NCBI GenBank assembly: GCA_020793555.1
Contig: DQIO01000287.1
Coordinates: 1 to 14,413, forward strand
Origin: Methanosarcinaceae archaeon
Lineage (GTDB): Archaea; Halobacteriota; Methanosarcinia; Methanosarcinales; Methanosarcinaceae
Direction of reading: 5' to 3'
Length of the DNA: 14,413 bases
Each line of letters opens with the position of its first letter. Position 1 is the stretch's first letter. The translations under genes were made by a program, and so were the position numbers. Shown piece after piece: positions 6,467-14,325 of this stretch. The notes under the pieces are model-generated. The model had not been told where the DNA came from and searched no databases. It worked only from the letters and a program-made list of their open reading frames with translations.

Positions 6467-7573
6467 TCATTCCCAAACTCCTGTCAATTTCCCATCAAGC
6501 GCCATCCTGCCAAGAGTTCGTTTAACATCCCTGCCAACCTTTGAAGGTACCACATCTGCATACGGAGTATCCGGCAGTGGTGTAAGATAGTGCGCACGCA
6601 CACTGCCGCCTTTTTTTGAAATCCATTTTATTAGTTTTAAACTGTCCTGCTGGTCTTGATCAGTTTCGTCAGGGTAGCCGAAGATAAAATCAACATTTGG
6701 CGTTATCCCGTGGCTTGTGCATCGCTCAACTGCCGTGATAACATCATCAACGGTGTGTCCTCTATGCATTTCCTTAAGCATTCTGTCACTGCCGGACTGC
6801 GCGCCGAGGCTGAGTGTTTCGTTGGTGCAGTACCGGATTATCAGCTCCAGCGTCTCATCAGTGACAAATTCAGGGCGCACTTCAGATGGGAACGTGCCAA
6901 AATATATTTTCTTACCTTCCATTTTGTGAAGTGTTGAGAGCAGTTTCTCAACCTTGTCAAAACGAGGGTGTATTCCATCACCACCATAAGCAAAAGCGTT
7001 CGAGGACGTAAACCTCAGGTCACTGTAATGTTTTGCACACCCCACTATCGAATCGATACTCCTGTGCCGCATCTTGTTTCCAAAAAGTCGAGGGGTCTGG
7101 CAGTATTTGCAACTCCACGGACATCCCCTGCTAATTTCAATGGGAGCAAGAAGTGTTTTCGGGTCAAAACATGGATAGTTGTTCAGGTCAACGTGGTCAC
7201 GTTTGCCTGTAAACACCACATTGCCGCCCGGATCTTTGTATGCGATTCCCTTAACCCTATTTACATCTCCGCCCGATTCGAGAGTTCTTAACAGATAGGA
7301 GAGTGTTTCCTCACCCTCTCCTATCACCACGTAATCGAAATACTCAAGTGTCAACTCAGGTGCGCCTGATGGATGGGGGCCGCCTGCTATGAATATCGAA
7401 TCTGTAGTTGCGTTGTCCACTTCCTGAAAAACAGACTCTGCCTGTTTTGTAACGAAACTGTACAGCATAATCCCGTCTTTCGGTTCTTTCACAAGAGATG
7501 CTTTCGGAACCAGAGGGGCAAGTGCAGCAAAGCTGTACGAGTTTTTCTTGTTCCATCGAAAATAGGTATTCAT
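6467..7573 (-). CDS. B12-binding-like / radical SAM protein (MJ_1487 type)
   Basis: This encodes 368 residues from the ATG at 7571-7573, which has AGGAG 5 nt upstream. An in-frame GTG at 7606 is a weaker alternative. The N-terminal 130 residues look like a cobalamin-binding domain (AGGPHPSGAPE at 63-73, VIGEGEET at 83-90). The radical SAM cluster is C151-x3-C155-x2-C158 in RGCPWSCKYCQTP. The order matches the archaeal family TIGR04013 (B12-binding/radical SAM, MJ_1487 family), recalled from memory; the reaction is unknown. It is the last gene of the minus-strand operon, 45 nt after the protease stop. A direct cofactor link to the isoprenoid genes is not evident. Confidence 0.85.
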   Translation of the reverse strand: MNTYFRWNKKNSYSFAALAPLVPKASLVKEPKDGIMLYSFVTKQAESVFQEVDNATTDSIFIAGGPHPSGAPELTLEYFDYVVIGEGEETLSYLLRTLESGGDVNRVKGIAYKDPGGNVVFTGKRDHVDLNNYPCFDPKTLLAPIEISRGCPWSCKYCQTPRLFGNKMRHRSIDSIVGCAKHYSDLRFTSSNAFAYGGDGIHPRFDKVEKLLSTLHKMEGKKIYFGTFPSEVRPEFVTDETLELIIRYCTNETLSLGAQSGSDRMLKEMHRGHTVDDVITAVERCTSHGITPNVDFIFGYPDETDQDQQDSLKLIKWISKKGGSVRAHYLTPLPDTPYADVVPSKVGRDVKRTLGRMALDGKLTGVWE

Positions 7574-7618
7574 CTCGTCTCCTGTGTGAATGTCTGCCTG
7601 TTTCACTCGTCCATAAAT

Positions 7619-8770
7619 TTACTGTATTATTGTGAATGGAACAAGTGTGAAACAAAGTAATCCCAGCACGAATGTAAGTACTCCTATTGCCATCCGATTG
7701 TTGTCGAGTGCAATATCATCATCGAGAGGTGTGGGATGCCCTGCTGCTGCAAAGAGTGAAAGGAACAATGCCCAAAATACCCATATGAATCCGCTCTGTT
7801 TCATGGCAAATGTCACATAGATGCCGATCATGAGTAATACGTATGGCATGATCGAGGAAACATATTTCGCTTTTTCACCCATCATTGCCCTAAGGACATG
7901 ACCGCCATCAAGCTGCCCGGATGGCAGGAGATTCAACAGGGTGACCAGCATTCCAACCCATCCTGCAAATGCAACCGGATGGATGAAATCGCCAACCGAG
8001 CCTACAAGGTTTACGAGCATCTCAAAAAGGGGTGGGTTCTGCAATTCTATCATCGCCATATATTGTGAGGGTGCTACTGCCGGAAGATTGAGTCCTATTA
8101 CCGTGACAAATATCGATGCAACCAGCCCGACAAGCGGACCTGTAACACCCACGTCGAACAACGCTTTCCTGCTCGGTATCGGCCCCCTGTGTTTGATGAT
8201 CGCTCCCAGTGTCCCGATCCAAAATGTTGGGAATGGTATGAAATATGGAAGTGATGTGCGCATTCCGTGCATCCTTGCTGCAATGTAGTGTCCCATCTCA
8301 TGGGAACCCAACACTGTCATGATGGCGATTGTAAACGGCAAACCCTGTGTGAATTGTGATGGATTGGCAGCAAGATCAACACCAAACATTCTAGCACCTG
8401 CAATCATGGTGGTAAAGATCGTAGCGATCACAAGCACGGCATTGATCCACACACGTTCTGGTTTTTCAACAAATGGGGATGCGATTAGTATGTGTTCTCC
8501 AAGTTCGTACTTGATGGCGAATTGGTATCCCATTTCTGCAAATGGGATCCACAATTTTTGGTAAATTACTTTCTGGTCTTCATTTGGTATGCCGTAAAAG
8601 AACAATGTTCCGTCATCTGATGCTACGTCGTATATTTGAAAAACGGATTCGATCTGGTCGTACAACTCATCGAACTTTTCATCCGTCAGTGCAATTTTGT
8701 CAGTGTCAGTGGGTGTTGCACCGTCCTGCACTTCTTTCGGTATATTTTCTGGCATTGTTTTTAGGTCCAT
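7619..8770 (-). CDS. Site-2 protease family intramembrane metalloprotease
   Basis: This 383-residue polytopic membrane protein starts with about 105 soluble residues. The zinc motif HEMGH is at 157-161 (SHEMGHYIAAR) and the second metal motif NLLPSGQLDGG at 280-290, with D288 as the expected third ligand. Together these define site-2 proteases, which cut transmembrane helices of membrane-anchored substrates. Hydrophobic segments lie at about 108-130, 144-165, 206-228, 265-283, 305-322, 328-344 and 360-382. The ATG at 8768-8770 comes 6 nt after the stop of the dehydratase small subunit, with no Shine-Dalgarno site, so translation is probably coupled. There is no PDZ domain. The substrate is unknown, and its place in an isoprenoid operon is noteworthy. 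Confidence 0.92.
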   Translation of the reverse strand: MDLKTMPENIPKEVQDGATPTDTDKIALTDEKFDELYDQIESVFQIYDVASDDGTLFFYGIPNEDQKVIYQKLWIPFAEMGYQFAIKYELGEHILIASPFVEKPERVWINAVLVIATIFTTMIAGARMFGVDLAANPSQFTQGLPFTIAIMTVLGSHEMGHYIAARMHGMRTSLPYFIPFPTFWIGTLGAIIKHRGPIPSRKALFDVGVTGPLVGLVASIFVTVIGLNLPAVAPSQYMAMIELQNPPLFEMLVNLVGSVGDFIHPVAFAGWVGMLVTLLNLLPSGQLDGGHVLRAMMGEKAKYVSSIMPYVLLMIGIYVTFAMKQSGFIWVFWALFLSLFAAAGHPTPLDDDIALDNNRMAIGVLTFVLGLLCFTLVPFTIIQ

Positions 8771-8776
8771 TTAGTG

Positions 8777-9196
8777 TTAGTCAAGTATTTCGACATATCC
8801 GGTCTGGCTGTCGATCTTCACTAACGTGTCATTTTTTAGTACTTCATAGGGGTCGATTTCCATTCTGTCCACAAGCGGGATGTCGGATATGATCGCACCG
8901 ACAGCCACGATGGGCTCGGATTCTATATTTATCATTGCAGATGGTGCGACTCCGTTCTTGCTTAACTGGTAGAGTACATACGAGCCAACAGTCGAACCTT
9001 TGCCATGTGGGAATACCAGCACCATGTCTTTGATGGATTTTCCGTATAGGTCATGCTCCTGCTCGACAACGATTCCAGTTTTTGGGTCAACGTTGCCAAG
9101 AAATGAGATGGCATCATGGGATATAAGCACCCTGCCCTGTGCAACACCTCTTGAGATGCTGCGACATCCGATCTTCTTTGTTCCCATTTGTATCAT
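8777..9196 (-). CDS. Phosphomevalonate dehydratase small subunit (aconitase X swivel domain)
   Basis: This 139-residue protein matches the small subunit of aconitase X type enzymes (DUF126). It has ISRGVAQGRVLIS at 14-26, a VFPHGKGSTVGSYVLYQL stretch at 61-78 and ESEPIVAVGAIISDIPLVD at 92-110. With the large subunit it forms the iron-sulfur enzyme that converts mevalonate 5-phosphate to trans-anhydromevalonate 5-phosphate in the archaeal mevalonate pathway. The ATG at 9194-9196 overlaps the TGA of the large subunit as ATGA, so the two are translationally coupled. A second Met at residue 4 has a better-spaced AGGAG and is an alternative start. Confidence 0.92.
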   Translation of the reverse strand: MIQMGTKKIGCRSISRGVAQGRVLISHDAISFLGNVDPKTGIVVEQEHDLYGKSIKDMVLVFPHGKGSTVGSYVLYQLSKNGVAPSAMINIESEPIVAVGAIISDIPLVDRMEIDPYEVLKNDTLVKIDSQTGYVEILD

Positions 9197-10386
9197 GCTC
9201 CTGTTGTTTTCAGTGCTTCCTTGATGCAGTCTTCAATACTGCCGAATCTTGCAGGCACTTTGCACATGCTCGGGACATAGGACAATGCTTTACCGGAGTT
9301 TACCATCATGAGATTGTAATTTTCACTTGCCGGGGACACAACCATGCATGTGTCGCATACCACAAGTGCGCCGCTTTTCTCGATCTTATCAACGAACTGC
9401 GGGTAGCGTTCTGCCATTTCGCGTGATGTGCATACCCATACATCCTTCTCGACCTGTTTACCATCAAGCAGCCGTGCGATATGTGCGAGTTCATCAGCAG
9501 AACAGTGCGGGCAGCCGAAAGCAACCATGTCTACATCGGTTTGTGCTGTGTTGTCAGGTACTTTGTCGTAAACCTCACGGATCTGGCTTTCTTCGATAAT
9601 GATGTTTTCATCAGTTTTCCCGTATTTCATTTTGCGTGCATCGGGTGTGACGCCATCCACGTGATATAGGGCAACTGCGCCGGATGCTGCCATTGCAGCA
9701 CCAAGTGCTTTTAGTTCGTCCCCTTCGGGCTCGTTTTGCAGGAATAACAATGGAACCCTGCTACCGACAGTTTTGCCTGCAAGGTATCCGAGTGCAGCGT
9801 AATCTGCGCCGTTGAGGTCGCATTCGACAGTTATGGAAATGGTGGGGTCGCGGTTCTCATCCAGATGATAGCCAAAGTTCGCGGTCTTTCCGATAAGTGC
9901 GGATGACAGTGCTGATGGTCCGCCTTCCCTGTTCGTGCGTGCGCCAAGCACTGAATTTGCATAGGATACTGCGGAAGATTCGCTCCATGCTACATGGTCG
10001 CCGTAGACGAGTGTGAAGTTATCAAGATAGTAAGGTGTGCATGTGCATTTTGAGGTTACGCCGAGTTTTTCATATGCTTTGATAATCTCTTGCTGTTTTT
10101 GTGCGAATTGTGGGGATATTCCCATTTCGTCCCACAGTTTTAGGTCCATTCCGGCAGGATTCAGGATCGATGGCACTTTGACCTTTCCTTCGAGGTCCGA
10201 TATCCATTCAAGTCCGGCATCTCCTATGGTTTTGTAGGATACGCCTGCGATCTGTGCGCTTTTGATGGGGATTAGGCGGTCTGCACCGTAGATGTCACCG
10301 AGTGCGACCAGTATTTCGATCGCTTTTTGGAGTGTTTCTCCGTCTTCACCGTTGAGTGTCCGCTCTTCTTCTTTTGTGAGATGCAT
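9193..10386 (-). CDS. Phosphomevalonate dehydratase large subunit (aconitase X)
   Basis: This encodes 397 residues from the ATG at 10384-10386 (MHLTKEEE, the usual N-terminus of the family). A GGGGGAG stretch lies about 10 nt upstream. The frame stays open upstream to 10443, but that would overlap the decarboxylase gene and add an unrelated sequence. The protein is the catalytic subunit of archaeal aconitase X. Candidate [4Fe-4S] ligands are among C114, C116, C292, C295, C344 and C347. Other family-like stretches are IKSAQIAGVSYKTIGDAG at 41-58, GARTNREGGPSAL at 148-160 and FGCPHCSADEL at 290-300. It is placed between the decarboxylase (16 nt upstream) and the small subunit (4-nt overlap), which fixes it as mevalonate pathway rather than hydroxyproline catabolism. 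Confidence 0.94.
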   Translation of the reverse strand: MHLTKEEERTLNGEDGETLQKAIEILVALGDIYGADRLIPIKSAQIAGVSYKTIGDAGLEWISDLEGKVKVPSILNPAGMDLKLWDEMGISPQFAQKQQEIIKAYEKLGVTSKCTCTPYYLDNFTLVYGDHVAWSESSAVSYANSVLGARTNREGGPSALSSALIGKTANFGYHLDENRDPTISITVECDLNGADYAALGYLAGKTVGSRVPLLFLQNEPEGDELKALGAAMAASGAVALYHVDGVTPDARKMKYGKTDENIIIEESQIREVYDKVPDNTAQTDVDMVAFGCPHCSADELAHIARLLDGKQVEKDVWVCTSREMAERYPQFVDKIEKSGALVVCDTCMVVSPASENYNLMMVNSGKALSYVPSMCKVPARFGSIEDCIKEALKTTGA

Positions 10387-10402
10387 GTTAAATGTTCTCC
10401 CC

Positions 10403-11671
10403 CTACTCTTGTGGCATTTTTGCACGTTCGAAGTCTTCGACATTTACAAGGACTTTGGTGGCATCGATACCGACCTTTGTGGAGGTGCCATCGGGTGCGC
10501 CTCTTGGGTCAAGTGAACTTCCGCGCACGCCTGGGATTATCATGATATCTGAATCGCCTTTTACACGTGTGGCGATTGCGAATTCGACATCGTTGGGGTT
10601 GAAGATGTCGATATCTTCATCCACGACTACGATGTGTTTGAGGCTTGTGTGTGCGGCAAAGGCTGCCATGATGGCGTTCTTGCCGTCGCCTTCGGTTTGT
10701 TTATCGATCTGCACGACGGCATGTAGATAGCAGCATCCGCCTTCTGTGAGGACGACGTTTTTGACTGTTGTGACCTCGCCGACTGCGTTGTATATCTTTG
10801 GCTCATACGGCACCCCCATCATGAGCAGGTGTTCGGCACCTGCCGGCAGTATTCCATGATAGATGGGGTCTTTGCGGTGCATTATTTTTGTGATATGGAT
10901 GACCGGCTCTTTGCGTACATGGTCGTATGTTCCTGTGATGTCCACGAATGGTCCTTCGTCTGCGACTTCGGTTGGGTCGATGTATCCTTCAAGCACGATC
11001 TCCGCATGCGGTACTTTGATGCCATTGTCGCACTCGAACAGTTCTACAGGACTGCCGCGAAGTGCGGCTGCGTATTCGAATTCCTTGCCAACTGGCACGC
11101 GGGTGGTTGTTGCGAATGTGATGGTGGGGTCAGCGCCAAGTACGATGGCAACCGGCAGTTGTTCACCCTTTGAGGCTGCGTTTTTGTGAAGCAGGTATGT
11201 GTGTCGTGGCGGTACGAGTCGTGCAGCGAGTTTGTCTTTTCCAATGACCATGAGCCTGTGGATGGATGCGTTCATGGTGCCGTCATATTCTGATACCACT
11301 ATGCCTGCTGTGATGTATGCGCTACCGTCACGCTCGAAGTGTTTCATTATCGGGAGTTTGGTGAGGTCTACCTCGGTCTCTATTACTTCTTTTGTGGGTG
11401 AATCCGATACGATCTTTGTCTCACCGTCCGGCGAGACATTGGCAAGTCGTTCGATTATTCCGTTTTTTGGAACACCGAATATGGCTGCAAGTTCATCTCG
11501 TGATCCGAGCAGGTTCATGACTGCTTTTTTTCCGTCAACATCATGGAACAGGATAGGTGCGCCTTTTTCTTTCGCTATTCTTGGCGCTTCGAATTTTGAG
11601 GATACGGGATGGGTTATTTCGATAAGTTTGCCTGTAGATTTGAGTTGGTCAATGAAGTTTCTAAAGCTCAT
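10403..11671 (-). CDS. Anhydromevalonate phosphate decarboxylase (UbiD family)
   Basis: This 422-residue UbiD-family enzyme is expected to use prenylated FMN to decarboxylate trans-anhydromevalonate 5-phosphate to isopentenyl phosphate. Visible are ASIHRLMVIG at 135-144 with the expected catalytic Arg (R139), AEIVLEGYIDP at 223-233 and DEGPFVDITGTYD at 238-250 with the acidic residues of the active site (E224, E228 and E239 are candidates), and a C-terminal DPRGAPDGTSTKVGIDAT near 392-409. Length is usual for the family. The assignment to the isoprenoid enzyme rather than another UbiD decarboxylase rests on its operon with both phosphomevalonate dehydratase subunits. The flavin prenyltransferase it needs (UbiX) is not in the window. 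It is the first gene of the operon, with a very short leader. Confidence 0.93.
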   Translation of the reverse strand: MSFRNFIDQLKSTGKLIEITHPVSSKFEAPRIAKEKGAPILFHDVDGKKAVMNLLGSRDELAAIFGVPKNGIIERLANVSPDGETKIVSDSPTKEVIETEVDLTKLPIMKHFERDGSAYITAGIVVSEYDGTMNASIHRLMVIGKDKLAARLVPPRHTYLLHKNAASKGEQLPVAIVLGADPTITFATTTRVPVGKEFEYAAALRGSPVELFECDNGIKVPHAEIVLEGYIDPTEVADEGPFVDITGTYDHVRKEPVIHITKIMHRKDPIYHGILPAGAEHLLMMGVPYEPKIYNAVGEVTTVKNVVLTEGGCCYLHAVVQIDKQTEGDGKNAIMAAFAAHTSLKHIVVVDEDIDIFNPNDVEFAIATRVKGDSDIMIIPGVRGSSLDPRGAPDGTSTKVGIDATKVLVNVEDFERAKMPQE

Positions 11672-11699
11672 GGTATCTTTTATAGAAAAGGTGTGAGGT

Positions 11700-11711
11700 G
11701 ATAAATATTTG
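11700..11711 (-). promoter_or_regulatory. TATA box of the mevalonate-pathway operon
   Basis: CAAATATTTATC on the minus strand is centred about 34 nt before the ATG at 11671. It implies a leader of about 9 nt and no room for a Shine-Dalgarno site. It would drive all five genes down to 6467. Confidence 0.5.
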
Positions 11712-11796
11712 TTGTTGTGTGTGATGTTAGGGAAAACTCATAACTTTTACATGAGTTCTAACAATTGCTATAAACAATGATATAAAATAAATAACA

Positions 11797-11804
11797 TTTA
11801 TATG
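11797..11804 (+). promoter_or_regulatory. TATA box of the AT-rich membrane protein gene
   Basis: TTTATATG, close to the archaeal TTTATATA consensus, is centred about 26 nt before the ATG at 11826. It overlaps the earlier in-frame ATG at 11802, which argues that 11826 is the real, leaderless start. Confidence 0.5.
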
Positions 11805-11825
11805 TATTCAAACGTTGGATGTATT

Positions 11826-12665
11826 ATGGTCTATAGTAATAAAATTGAAGTCAACTATCGCACTTTAAAGAAAAAAGCAAAGAATAGAAACAATTTTCGT
11901 ACATTTGCTTTTGTAAGTTTTGCTGTTTTTTTTATATCCTATATTTTAATAATTTCTTACGCAGAAAAAATGAGCATACAAATTACTTATTTCCTAATTG
12001 CAATTGCAGTTGGAAGTATAATTTCATTTTTATATTACAATAATAAATTAAACTCTACTAATTTTTCCTTAAAAGAATGGATTATTTATGATGCTCAAAA
12101 CTTAAATAATTCTATCCGCGATATGGATATCGAATCAATAAACAAAAGGGTTTACGATTTATCAAAAAATTTTGCAAATTATGACGAATCCCAGCGTGAT
12201 GATTTATATTTTAACAAAAGTTCAAGAAAGTCAAAAGAAATATTGGACTACATAACGAACTACATATTTCCAACATCAGTTCAAAAGGGTTTAGATGGGG
12301 GATATGTTCTATATACTGAAGAAGGCAGTGGTAATTTAGAAAAAATTATCACCAATTTAGACAACCTAACTTTAAGCATAATTGATGAAAATTTACTGGA
12401 CTATGAATTTGATGAAAAAGGATTGTTTTATAAAAAAATAGATATCAACTCTATAAAAACAGTTGGACTCATTGATAAAAATATAAATGCTTTTAAAAGT
12501 ACTTATGAAAATAAAAATTCATATCATTATATAATAAATTCATTAGTAATAGCAATTATTATATATATCTTGAATATATATTTCGATGTATTATCAATTA
12601 AAGACATATTGTATATCGCATTAACGGCAGCAGTGGGAGTGGGGTATGCAAAATCTAAAAATTAA
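11826..12665 (+). CDS. AT-rich membrane protein of unknown function
   Basis: This encodes 279 residues from ATG 11826 (287 if ATG 11802 is used). I do not recognise a family. There are two hydrophobic helices near the N-terminus (about 24-46 and 53-71), then about 160 polar residues rich in Asn, Asp, Lys and Ile, then two C-terminal helices (about 236-256 and 259-275). Both soluble ends and the middle would therefore face the same side of the membrane. The N-terminus before the first helix is strongly basic (RTLKKKAKNRNNFR), which suggests that this side is the cytoplasm. Base composition is far more AT-rich than the neighbouring operon and codons are A/T-ending, which suggests horizontal acquisition. 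It is a single gene in an accessory stretch next to a toxin-antitoxin module. Confidence 0.75.
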   Translation: MVYSNKIEVNYRTLKKKAKNRNNFRTFAFVSFAVFFISYILIISYAEKMSIQITYFLIAIAVGSIISFLYYNNKLNSTNFSLKEWIIYDAQNLNNSIRDMDIESINKRVYDLSKNFANYDESQRDDLYFNKSSRKSKEILDYITNYIFPTSVQKGLDGGYVLYTEEGSGNLEKIITNLDNLTLSIIDENLLDYEFDEKGLFYKKIDINSIKTVGLIDKNINAFKSTYENKNSYHYIINSLVIAIIIYILNIYFDVLSIKDILYIALTAAVGVGYAKSKN

Positions 12666-12842
12666 TAAATTACACTTAAAGCATTTACAAATAATAGATT
12701 TTTCAATTTCATAATTGATTCAAAAAATTAATTCGAAAAACCAACTGTTATTACTGATACCTTTCAGTGCATATCACCATTTACTGATAACTTTCTACTC
12801 TCATCATAAAATACGAGTGCTCACATGTAGACCGATGATGGA

Positions 12843-12998
12843 CTATGCCGCTGTTTCCTCAACCACAAGAACCTCTTCCGGTGGTGGTGTGTATGTGGTA
12901 GTCTCTGGATTTGCGCCGCCTGTGTCGGTGCAGCCTGCTCCGAGGATCATGAGGGTGAGGATTGCGGTGGTTATGATGATGGTTTTGGTGGATGGCAT
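12843..12998 (-). CDS. Mini-lipoprotein, copy 1
   Basis: This encodes 51 residues. It has a signal peptide (MPSTKTIIITTAILTLMILG) with the lipobox LGAGC, lipidated Cys at 23, and a mature part of only 29 residues rich in Thr and Pro (TTTYTPPPEE). It is therefore a predicted lipid-anchored surface peptide, or the N-terminal remnant of a longer lipoprotein. It is a paralogue of the one at 13910-14092, about 92% identical at DNA level but ending nine codons earlier. AATATTTAA on the same strand is centred 25 nt before the ATG and there is no Shine-Dalgarno site, so the transcript is probably leaderless. It lies downstream of hicBA on the same strand, separated by 233 bp. Confidence 0.6.
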   Translation of the reverse strand: MPSTKTIIITTAILTLMILGAGCTDTGGANPETTTYTPPPEEVLVVEETAA

Positions 12999-13264
12999 AA
13001 AAATTGAACTGTGGTGAGAATATTTAAGGATTGTTGTTTCACATCAAACTGTGCATCCAGAATCATATAATGATTAATTTGAAACAAATACCATTGCCGT
13101 AGGCAGCATATTTCCACACTATTGATCATGAAAAGAATCGAAGACAAGAATGACACAAGAACAAAGGATTTGTTGTATTCGATCTGACTGATTTTTGGGG
13201 AGCATAATACCCATGGCATGGGCGCTGAAAATTAGAGTAGTTTAACAAAATCTTCAATTGGTAT
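12847..13264. repeat. Direct repeat, copy 1 (lipoprotein, spacer, end of hicA)
   Basis: This aligns without gaps to 13941-14358 at an offset of 1094. Positions 13011-13264 (254 bp) are identical to 14105-14358. Positions 12847-13010, mostly lipoprotein coding sequence, carry about 13 substitutions. The identical part spans the lipoprotein promoter, the spacer and the last codons of hicA. Confidence 0.93.
13019..13027 (-). promoter_or_regulatory. TATA box of lipoprotein copy 1
   Basis: TTAAATATT on the minus strand, within CCTTAAATATTCTC, is centred 25 nt before the ATG at 12998. The spacing suits a leaderless transcript. Confidence 0.5.
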
Positions 13265-13456
13265 ATCTACGTCGCGTAGTAATTTTCGAAGTAGTCCTTT
13301 TCCCAATACTCTATGATTAGGGACGGTAATTGGTTTTTTAAACATATTAGATGTATGTTTCATTCTAATATGGCTGCCAGTCTGCCTCATTTGTACATAT
13401 CCGAGTTTTTCGAATACTTTAACCGCATCCTTGCCAGATATGACTGGCAATTTCAT
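13232..13456 (-). CDS. hicA: HicA toxin (mRNA interferase)
   Basis: This 74-residue protein has the dsRBD-like HicA fold. The family pattern GKDAVKVFEKLGY is at 8-20, QTGSHIRMKH at 25-34 holds the catalytic His (H29), then TVPNHRVLGKGLLRKLLRDV at 44-63. HicA cleaves mRNA unless bound by HicB. Its ATG overlaps the TGA of hicB by 4 bases (ATGA at 13453-13456), so the order is antitoxin first, toxin second, with coupled translation. All expected residues are present, so it looks intact. The last codons lie in the direct repeat shared with 14326-14358. Confidence 0.93.
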   Translation of the reverse strand: MKLPVISGKDAVKVFEKLGYVQMRQTGSHIRMKHTSNMFKKPITVPNHRVLGKGLLRKLLRDVDIPIEDFVKLL

Positions 13457-13701
13457 ACTTCTACCGCCACCGTATGAAAACTAAATTCCTGAATGCTTGC
13501 AATTTCAGATATGGTATCTTCTTCTTCCTCTTCGAGACACATTTCCATAACTTCACGGATATTTTTCAGTGCTTCATCGAGGGTTTCACCTTGTGTATAG
13601 CATCCTTTCAAAAGCGGACATTCTACTACAAAAAAGCCATCCTCATCCTTCTCTACTATAACCGGCAGATGCATTTTTGTATGTATTCTCATTGTAATCA
13701 T
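13453..13701 (-). CDS. hicB: HicB antitoxin
   Basis: This 82-residue protein has the partial RNase H-like fold of HicB: HLPVIVEKDEDGFFVVECPLLKGCYTQGETLDEALKNI spans residues 11-48 and an acidic EEEEED run follows. It is the short form without a separate DNA-binding domain. It binds HicA and blocks its active site. I keep the ATG at 13699-13701 because a TATA-like box (13721-13729) is centred 24 nt upstream, fitting a leaderless transcript; the in-frame ATG at 13690-13692 is an alternative. The stop overlaps the hicA start. Confidence 0.92.
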   Translation of the reverse strand: MITMRIHTKMHLPVIVEKDEDGFFVVECPLLKGCYTQGETLDEALKNIREVMEMCLEEEEEDTISEIASIQEFSFHTVAVEV

Positions 13702-13720
13702 GTTTTAAATGCAAGATGAT

Positions 13721-13729
13721 AATTTAAAC
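13721..13729 (-). promoter_or_regulatory. TATA box of hicBA
   Basis: GTTTAAATT on the minus strand is centred 24 nt before the hicB ATG. There is no Shine-Dalgarno site. Between this and the lipoprotein end at 13910 I see no gene, only an AAACCGGTTT palindrome near 13885 of unknown meaning. Confidence 0.45.
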
Positions 13730-13909
13730 ATATCGGAAGATCATAGATCAACCATTGATATGCAGAACAATAACTGAAGTGTGCGGTGGTTCAACCCATG
13801 CAGAAACATTACTATGAAAAAAACAAAGCGTCAGTGAAATTTGATGTGCAGTTATACGACGATTCTACAATACAGGTTTTGTTAAACCGGTTTTGTCCAC
13901 ATACCATGT

Positions 13910-14092
13910 TTATTCAACATGTTCAGGTGTAGATTCAGCCGCCGCCGTTCCCTCAACCACAGGAACCTCTTCTGGTGGTGGTGTGTATGTGGTGGTCTCA
14001 GGGTTTGCGCCGCCTGTGTCGGTGCATCCTGCTCCAAGGATCATGAGGGTGAGGATTGCGGTGGTTATGATGATGGTTTTGGTGGATTGCAT
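13910..14092 (-). CDS. Mini-lipoprotein, copy 2
   Basis: This encodes 60 residues with the same signal peptide (MQSTKTIIITTAILTLMILG), lipobox LGAGC and Thr/Pro-rich mature part as copy 1. Its tail is nine residues longer and ends ESTPEHVE. The substitutions between the copies leave the reading frame and lipobox intact, which favours a real gene over a remnant. AATATTTAA at 14113-14121 is centred 25 nt before the ATG. It would lie downstream of a second hicBA pair, of which only the hicA end remains in the window. Confidence 0.62.
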   Translation of the reverse strand: MQSTKTIIITTAILTLMILGAGCTDTGGANPETTTYTPPPEEVPVVEGTAAAESTPEHVE

Positions 14093-14112
14093 GAAAATTT
14101 AACAGTGGTGAG

Positions 14113-14121
14113 AATATTTAA
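14113..14121 (-). promoter_or_regulatory. TATA box of lipoprotein copy 2
   Basis: The sequence and 25-nt spacing to the ATG are the same as for copy 1. It lies within the perfectly identical 254-bp part. Confidence 0.5.
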
Positions 14122-14325
14122 GGATTGTTGTTTCACATCAAACTGTGCATCCAGAATCATATAATGATTAATTTGAAACAAATACCATTGCCGTAGGCAG
14201 CATATTTCCACACTATTGATCATGAAAAGAATCGAAGACAAGAATGACACAAGAACAAAGGATTTGTTGTATTCGATCTGACTGATTTTTGGGGAGCATA
14301 ATACCCATGGCATGGGCGCTGAAAA

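Noticed and set aside
10387..10443. N-terminal extension of the dehydratase large subunit
   Set aside because: The open frame continues upstream, but it would overlap the decarboxylase gene, and the family normally begins at the MHLTKEEE-like sequence that has its own ribosome site.
12971..13219. 82-codon minus-strand open frame, repeated at 14065-14313
   Set aside because: It exists twice only because the DNA is duplicated. It overlaps the lipoprotein start in another frame, has no ribosome site or TATA box, and the sequence looks like translated spacer.
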